Of a stretch of DNA of 26,355 bases, positions 21,582 through 26,355 are shown in pieces. Every line of letters begins with the position of its first letter. The first letter of the stretch is position 1. A model generated the notes under the pieces. The model ran no database searches and was not told where the DNA came from. It saw only the letters and a list, made by a program, of their open reading frames with translations. Source of the DNA: DATMBL01 sp050735975. Lineage in GTDB: Bacteria; Desulfobacterota; Binatia; UBA9968. A program made the position numbers and the translations under genes. The stretch is taken from positions 1-26,355 of the forward strand of contig JBOHVS010000185.1 of NCBI GenBank assembly GCA_050735975.1, given 5' to 3'.

Positions 21582-21834
21582 GGAGTTCATTAGAATCTTG
21601 ACATTCTTCCAAGGTCGGCTCCTCCGGGCCGATCCCTTCCGAGCGCGGTCAATGGGTGTGTGGCTTGTAGGCCGCCACATATTCGAAGAAGGTTGAGGTT
21701 GAGGCTAAGGTTCAGGTGAGAAGAAAGTTCGATGTTCGAAGTTCGAGGATCCAAACTAAACCTTAACCTAAACCTGATTGTGCCTCGCTGCTCTCCAGGC
21801 CTCGCCTCGGTCGCAACTTACTTATGAATTCCTT
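21580..21834. repeat. Gap bounded by imperfect inverted repeats AAGGAGTTCATTAG / CTTATGAATTCCTT
   Basis: Left arm 21580-21593 overlaps the DoxX stop codon; right arm 21821-21834; 12 of 14 bases complementary. Within it, 21691-21777 carries an imperfect palindrome (GAGGTTGAGGCTAAGGTTCA against CTAAACCTTAACCTAAACCT) with a GTTCGATGTTCGAAGTTCGA core, related to the repeat at 8416-8468. No open frame; the gap has no other content. Confidence 0.5.
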
Positions 21835-21856
21835 AATAAGTATCCGGTTCTTCGTC

Positions 21857-23152
21857 TCAAATGCCGCCCAAAAAACGGCCCGGATTCAGTAATCCCTTCG
21901 GATCAAACTGCCGTTTGATCTCGCGCATAAGCGCAAGCGTCCGGGGCGGCGGGCCCCAGGCGTCGATGCCCTCTTTTTCAGCGGGGGCCGCTGCTAGCAT
22001 AACCATATGGCCGTGGTGTTCGCGCGCCAGCGCGGTCCAGGTTGAAAACCACCGAGCGCCGCCAGCGGTTGCCTCAAGAGAAATCCAAATGCTTCCCGCA
22101 CAAAGGTCAGCAACGACGTGAGGAGAGGTTTCACGCTCACCCGAGGCTTCAATTGTTTCCAGTAGCTTTGGCACCGCCGTGAGCGGAACGGTGGCACGGA
22201 AAATCGTTCTGTTTGCCTCGAGCGGTAAGTCGCACGCTTCGGTCCATAATCGTCGGTGAGCGCCGTCGCGAAGAATGTGACTATTCAGGCCAACTTTCTT
22301 TATCATAACGGTTAGGTCGCGTAGGTGACGCTCAACGCTTTCCTGAAATCCCTCGCACCAGACGGCCATTTTCCAGGGGCCCGCCGGATCATTGACTCGA
22401 GAGTTTAGAACGACGATGGCCGCCGGAAGCAGGACGGAACGCCGCAGGTCACTGACAAATCGTAAGCCTTGCGGCAGCGTTCCCGAAGCCACAAGGGTAG
22501 CGGCGGTTTCCGGCAGCGGGGCTACCCTTAGCGTTACCTCCGTGATGACTCCCAAAGTTCCCAGAGAGCCGACAAAAAGTTTACACATGTCATAGCCGGC
22601 GACGTTTTTTACTACTTTACCGCCGGCTTTGATCTGTTCGCCCGTCAAGAGCGCTACCTTCATCCCTATGACGAGGTCGCGAACGCTGCCGTAGGATATT
22701 CGGCGAGGGCCGTTTAGATTGATTGCGACTGCTCCGCCGACGGTCGACCGTTCGGGATACGGAGTATCGAAGGCCAAAAACTGTCGCCGCCCGGCGAGCA
22801 ACTCCTGTAATGCCGCCAACCTCATGCCGGCCTCTGCGGTGACCGTGAGATTAGCGGCGTCGTGCTCGATCAAGCGAGTCAGCCGAGTAAGAACGATCAC
22901 GACGTCGATCTCCTGCGTGAGATTGCCGATTTGGGTCGCCGATCCTCCACCCCACGGCGCAACTATCGCTCCCGCCTCCGAACATACTTTCAAAGCGGCG
23001 GCAACCTGGGCCGGCTCTTCGGGAAAACAGACGAGCGCCGGCTGCCTTCCATCAACCGCGTGCCTGGAGCGTATTTGAGGATCGCCGGTAACGTTTTCGC
23101 TACCGAGGACAGATTGTAAATCGCGCGCGAGGAGGTCGCTACTGACCTTCAT
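21857..23152 (-). CDS. glcE: Glycolate oxidase FAD-binding subunit GlcE
   Basis: 431 residues from ATG 23152 (KVSSDLLARDLQSVLG); the start overlaps the end of glcF by 14 bases, indicating translational coupling. A further in-frame start at 23179 would add nine residues. The FAD_binding_4 fold is clear: VAPWGGGSATQIGN (pyrophosphate loop), TVGGAVAINLNGPRRISYGSVRDLVIG, GGKVVKNVAGYDMCKLFVGSLGTLGVITEVTLRVAPLPE, and the closing FDPKGLLNPGRF. Its length is above that of E. coli GlcE (about 350) because of an expanded middle. It joins GlcD and GlcF to oxidise glycolate to glyoxylate with electrons passed through the Fe-S subunit to quinone at the membrane. Confidence 0.9.
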   Translation of the reverse strand: MKVSSDLLARDLQSVLGSENVTGDPQIRSRHAVDGRQPALVCFPEEPAQVAAALKVCSEAGAIVAPWGGGSATQIGNLTQEIDVVIVLTRLTRLIEHDAANLTVTAEAGMRLAALQELLAGRRQFLAFDTPYPERSTVGGAVAINLNGPRRISYGSVRDLVIGMKVALLTGEQIKAGGKVVKNVAGYDMCKLFVGSLGTLGVITEVTLRVAPLPETAATLVASGTLPQGLRFVSDLRRSVLLPAAIVVLNSRVNDPAGPWKMAVWCEGFQESVERHLRDLTVMIKKVGLNSHILRDGAHRRLWTEACDLPLEANRTIFRATVPLTAVPKLLETIEASGERETSPHVVADLCAGSIWISLEATAGGARWFSTWTALAREHHGHMVMLAAAPAEKEGIDAWGPPPRTLALMREIKRQFDPKGLLNPGRFLGGI

Positions 23153-24458
23153 TCGGATTGCCGGCTTCCGCGGCGGCATAGGCGCGCTCGAGTAGATCCA
23201 TGAGATGATAGACTTCGAGCGAAGGGCCGTACTCGCGCGAACCGTAGCGGAGCTGAAGCATGCAGCCGGGATTGGGAGCGACTATGGCCGTGGCATTGGT
23301 GTTTGCAACAGACCGCATCTTTTCTTCGAGCAGTTGGCGCGACATCTCAGGGTGCGTGAGATTATAGATTCCCGCGCTGCCGCAACAACGATCCGAGCCG
23401 TCCATTTCGTGTAGCTCTAGTTCCGGAATAGCTTTGAGTAGTTCCCGCGGTTGGCTGCGCACTCGTTGGCCGTGGGCCAGGTGACAGGGGTCCTGGTACG
23501 TAACGGTCATAGTTAACGAGCCAAGCTTGCCAACAAGTCCGAGGCTGGCGAGGAATTCACCGGCATCCTTTACGAGTCGGCTAAACTTCTCTGCCTTTTG
23601 GGCGTAGGTTGGATCGTCTCGCAGCAAATAGCCGTATTCTTTCATTGTCGCGCCGCACCCGGCGGCATTGACGATCACGGCATCCACGCCAGCCTCAACA
23701 AAGGCATCGACGTTTCTCCGCGCCATGTTCTTTGCGGCGGCGCTTTCGCCATTGTGGAAGTTGAGAGCGCCGCAGCAAATCTGCGTTTGGGGAAAGACAA
23801 CGTCGCAGCCGTTGCGCCGGAGCACGCGCACGGTGGCTTGATTCACCTCGCTGAAAAGGAGCGGCATCACGCAACCATTAAGCATGGCAACTTTAGCTCG
23901 ACGCGTTCCCATGGCTGGCAGCGTATGAACGGCCGGCGCGAAAAAACGCCGGGAGACCGGAGGCAGCATGGCCTGCATCTTCTGCAATCTGTCCGGCAGC
24001 AATGGATGAATCAAACGTTGGATGCCGCTTCGCTGGTAGAGTCGCAAGATCCCGGCCGCGAACTTGAGGCGCTTCGGGTGCGGGAGTAAGTGCTTGAAGG
24101 CGAGATTCAAGACCGAACGAGCGAACCTCGAACCCGGCGGGCCGACGATCTCCCGCGCGGTCTCCGCAATGTGCCCAAACTGAACGCCGGAGGGGCAGGC
24201 GGTCTCGCACGCGCGACAGAGCAGGCAAAGATAAAGGTGCTCTTTGAAGCGATCGTTGAGCTCGATGCGTTCCTCGGCAGCCGCCTTGACCAGGTGAATC
24301 CTGCCGCGCGGCGATTCAGGCTCCAAACGGAGAGTCCGATAGGTCGGACACTGATTCAAGCAGAGACCGCAATGGACGCACTGATAAAGCTCGGGGATAT
24401 CCAGCGCCGCGGCCTTGGATCCGGCACTGTGGTGTTGTTTGTGGTTAACGTGATCCAA
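23139..24458 (-). CDS. glcF: Glycolate oxidase iron-sulfur subunit GlcF
   Basis: 439 residues; start TTG at 24458 with GAGGG eight bases upstream. Two [4Fe-4S] ferredoxin-like clusters: C27-x2-C30-x2-C33-x3-C37 (CVHCGLCLNQCP) and C78-x2-C81-x2-C84-x3-C88 (CLLCRACETACP). Two Cys-rich CCG domains follow: CCGALNFHNGE near 240 with a preceding NGC, and CHLAHGQR then CCGSAGIYNL near 375, which may hold further Fe-S clusters or haem-less redox centres as in HdrB/GlcF. Electron transfer from the FAD subunits to quinone. It precedes glcE rather than following it; an inserted 255-base repeat-rich gap separates it from glcD. Confidence 0.94.
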   Translation of the reverse strand: MDHVNHKQHHSAGSKAAALDIPELYQCVHCGLCLNQCPTYRTLRLEPESPRGRIHLVKAAAEERIELNDRFKEHLYLCLLCRACETACPSGVQFGHIAETAREIVGPPGSRFARSVLNLAFKHLLPHPKRLKFAAGILRLYQRSGIQRLIHPLLPDRLQKMQAMLPPVSRRFFAPAVHTLPAMGTRRAKVAMLNGCVMPLLFSEVNQATVRVLRRNGCDVVFPQTQICCGALNFHNGESAAAKNMARRNVDAFVEAGVDAVIVNAAGCGATMKEYGYLLRDDPTYAQKAEKFSRLVKDAGEFLASLGLVGKLGSLTMTVTYQDPCHLAHGQRVRSQPRELLKAIPELELHEMDGSDRCCGSAGIYNLTHPEMSRQLLEEKMRSVANTNATAIVAPNPGCMLQLRYGSREYGPSLEVYHLMDLLERAYAAAEAGNPNEGQ

Positions 24459-24573
24459 ATTAACCGCCCTCTAAATGCGAGCAAAAACTCTTCCTTCTCC
24501 CTGGCCCTCACCCTTTCTTCTCCCGTAAGCGACTGTGTCACAATAAGGAAACTGCGTATCTGTGACCCTTTCT

Positions 24574-24656
24574 GTCATTTCGAGCGCAGCGAGAAATCTT
24601 TGTTTCGACCGAAGGGAGAAATCTCCCTTAGATCCCTCGCCTTCGCTCGGGATGAC
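24574..24656. repeat. GTCATTTCGAG palindromic dispersed repeat, copy 4, inside the glc operon
   Basis: Left arm GTCATTTCGAGCGCAGCGAG followed by AAATCTT; right arm read in reverse GTCATCCCGAGCGAAGGCGA followed by GGGATCT. Full two-armed copy of about 83 bases between glcD and glcF. Adjoining 24490-24524 is a CCCTCACCC/CTCCC pyrimidine-rich stretch. The gap 24459-24713 contains nothing else recognisable. Confidence 0.75.
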
Positions 24657-24713
24657 AGCCGGATGAGCTGCGATATCGTCACACGGCCTCCAAGCGGGCG
24701 ACGGAGGCGAATT

Positions 24714-26150
24714 TCAAATCCATAGTCCCGCCGGAATTTGAGCGGGCCGGCGGCGCAACTCGCCGCAACTTATCGGGGTTGGAAAGAGCTTCGCCGGATT
24801 GAAACGGCAGTCGGGATCGAACGCCCGGCGTATGCGCGCCATCGCTTCGAGATCGGCTTCGCCAAACAAAAGTCCGATATAGGCTTTTTTCTCCAAACCG
24901 ACCCCGTGCTCGCCGGTGATACTGCCGCCCAGCTCTATACAGGCGCGCAGAATCGCCCCTCCCGCCTCGACGACGCGATCGAGTTCGCCGGGCGCGCGCA
25001 TGTCAAACAAAATGTTTGGATGGAGATTACCGTCGCCGGCATGAAAGACATTGGCGATTCTTAAATTAGACTTCTCGCTGATGTCAGCCACGCGCTTCAT
25101 CATTTCCGGCAAACGGCTGCGCGGTACCACGCCATCCTGCACATAGTAATTAGGCGCCAACGCCCCCATTGCACCGAACGCCCCTTTTCGTCCCTTCCAC
25201 AGGAGTTGCCTCTCGTTTTCGTCGCGCGCCACTCTGGCTTCGCGGGCGCCGTTGCGTTGACAGATGGATTTCACCAGGGTCATCGATCGTTCGGTATGCT
25301 CATGCACGCCTTCCACTTCGACCAACAGCACCGCTTCCGCGTCGCGGGGAAAGCCGCACGACGAACCGGATTCCACGGCTTCGATGGTCGTCCTATCCAT
25401 CATTTCGAGCGCGGCAGGGATGATTCCAGCGCCTGTAATATCAACGACGGTCTGTGTCGCCGCGTCCATACGGTCAAAGATCGCCAGTAAAGTGCGAACC
25501 GACTCGCGTGCCCGCATGAGACGCACAGCGACTTTAGTGACGATTCCCATTGTCCCTTCTGAGCCGACGAAAACGCCGCAAAGGTCGTAGCCAGGCTCGT
25601 CCGGAACTGCGCCGCCGAGCCAGATGATTGCGCCGTCGTCCAACACGACTTCGACACCGAGAACGTGGTTGGTCGTAACGCCGTAGGCGAGCGTGTGAGG
25701 TCCGCCCGAATTGTTGGCGACATTGCCGCCGATAGAGCAGGCGGCCTGACTGCTCGGATCGGGCGCATAGAAAAAACCGTCTTTCGCGACGGCTTTTGTC
25801 ATCTCGAGATTGATCACTCCAGGTTCGACGAGGGCGGTGCGGTTGTCGAGATCGATTTTCAGAATGCGATTCAGCCGCGCCAAGGATAGAACGATGCCGC
25901 CTTCGGCGGGAACCGCGCCGCCCGCGAGTCCGGTTCCTGAACCGCGCGGAACGATCGGTACGTCGGCTTCCTTAGCCAATTTAACCAGCGCCGAGACCTG
26001 CTCGACATCCGCGGGCAGAACGACGACTTCAGGCATGGATTGGAAGATGGAAGCGTCTTGCTCGTAAACGATGACATCTTCCTTTTCAATCAGAACATAA
26101 CGCTCGCCGACGATTGTTCGTAAGCTTTTGACCAACTGATCCCGGTTCAT
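24714..26150 (-). CDS. glcD: Glycolate oxidase FAD-linked subunit GlcD
   Basis: 478 residues from ATG 26150 (MNRDQLVKSLRTIVGER). The frame is open to 26312 but the extra 54 residues are not conserved-looking and lie over a promoter candidate. FAD_binding_4 domain: VPRGSGTGLAGGAVPAEGG, GFFYAPDPSS, SIGGNVANNSGGPHTLAYG, FVGSEGTMGIVTKV. FAD-oxidase C-terminal domain: FHAGDGNLHPN, GGSITGEHGVGLEKK, AFDPDCRFNPAKLFP. This is the catalytic D-lactate/glycolate dehydrogenase-type subunit. It is first in the minus-strand set glcD-glcF-glcE, giving glyoxylate. No glcB/glcG or glcC regulator is adjacent. Confidence 0.93.
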   Translation of the reverse strand: MNRDQLVKSLRTIVGERYVLIEKEDVIVYEQDASIFQSMPEVVVLPADVEQVSALVKLAKEADVPIVPRGSGTGLAGGAVPAEGGIVLSLARLNRILKIDLDNRTALVEPGVINLEMTKAVAKDGFFYAPDPSSQAACSIGGNVANNSGGPHTLAYGVTTNHVLGVEVVLDDGAIIWLGGAVPDEPGYDLCGVFVGSEGTMGIVTKVAVRLMRARESVRTLLAIFDRMDAATQTVVDITGAGIIPAALEMMDRTTIEAVESGSSCGFPRDAEAVLLVEVEGVHEHTERSMTLVKSICQRNGAREARVARDENERQLLWKGRKGAFGAMGALAPNYYVQDGVVPRSRLPEMMKRVADISEKSNLRIANVFHAGDGNLHPNILFDMRAPGELDRVVEAGGAILRACIELGGSITGEHGVGLEKKAYIGLLFGEADLEAMARIRRAFDPDCRFNPAKLFPTPISCGELRRRPAQIPAGLWI

Positions 26151-26197
26151 CCTAACTAACCCCGGCGTCGCGCCGATTGTGGTTTCATCACAAACAG

Positions 26198-26227
26198 AGC
26201 CTAGCCGACGGCTGATTGAAGTGTCAA
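26198..26227 (-). promoter_or_regulatory. Candidate glcD promoter with palindromic operator
   Basis: Minus strand: TTGACA (26222-26227), 18 bases, TAGGCT (26198-26203). The start would fall about 40 bases before the glcD ATG. The spacer end and first -10 base hold a perfect 11-base palindrome AGCCGtCGGCT (26203-26213), well placed for a repressor. Confidence 0.5.
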
Positions 26228-26355
26228 CCGGCCCCTGGGTAACGAGTCTCAGGATCTCTAAGGAGATGTGGGAGAGAACCAAGGAATCGGTCTTTCTCAC
26301 CGCTAAAACCACGGCGATGGTGTGCTGGCTATTTATCGGTTCGGCGCTTTTTTCA

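Noticed and set aside
25206..25490. Plus-strand open frames across glcD
   Set aside because: Antisense shadows of a gene with complete FAD-domain motifs.

Overview
The window looks like a chromosomal stretch of an uncultivated, free-living Gram-negative soil or subsurface bacterium, of the Deltaproteobacteria-like, Binatota, NC10 or Rokubacteria type. That placement is inference. It rests on moderate-to-high GC, many ABC substrate-binding proteins and metal-dependent hydrolases scattered in small units, periplasmic/envelope genes (a lytic transglycosylase, leucyl/phenylalanyl-tRNA transferase aat), and above all intergenic gaps filled with several families of short palindromic dispersed repeats. 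I see no rRNA, tRNA, CRISPR array or intact insertion sequence.

Layout. (1) 1-4357, minus strand: a decayed zinc alcohol dehydrogenase followed by two consecutive alpha/beta pairs of thiamine-diphosphate 2-oxoacid dehydrogenase E1 subunits; the second beta subunit runs off the left edge. (2) 4490-8308: a small Cys-rich coiled-coil protein, a glyoxalase-fold protein, aat, a four-helix membrane protein and a D-aminoacylase-like amidohydrolase. (3) 8545-9879: an orphan DGQHR-domain protein and a 66-residue hypothetical protein. (4) 9863-13278: pieces of an iron/spermidine-type ABC importer, with a binding protein on the plus strand, a fused double permease on the minus strand and only the broken C-terminal tail of an ATPase. 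(5) 13342-17356: a fumarylacetoacetase-family hydrolase, a cupin, a leaderless NMT1/THI5-like protein and an amidohydrolase_2 protein. (6) 17704-19545, minus strand: a His-rich 43-residue secreted peptide, a haem-oxygenase-like diiron/iron protein and a 3-hydroxyisobutyrate-dehydrogenase-family reductase. (7) 19640-21581: an MltD-like lytic transglycosylase diverging from a DoxX membrane protein, with a good sigma70-type promoter for each. (8) 21857-26150, minus strand: glycolate oxidase in the order glcD-glcF-glcE.

How it fits together. GlcDFE would oxidise glycolate to glyoxylate. The reductase at 17704 could be a tartronate-semialdehyde reductase in the same C2 route, but no glyoxylate carboligase is present, so this is only suggestive. 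The E1 pairs need E2/E3 partners that are not in the window. The ABC importer cannot work without an ATPase from elsewhere. The most unusual items are the scrambled importer with its ATPase remnant, the His-rich exported micropeptide directly upstream of the haem-oxygenase-like enzyme, the orphan DGQHR protein, and the dense layered palindromic repeats, several of which abut stop codons and two of which are flanked by 12-13 bp duplications.
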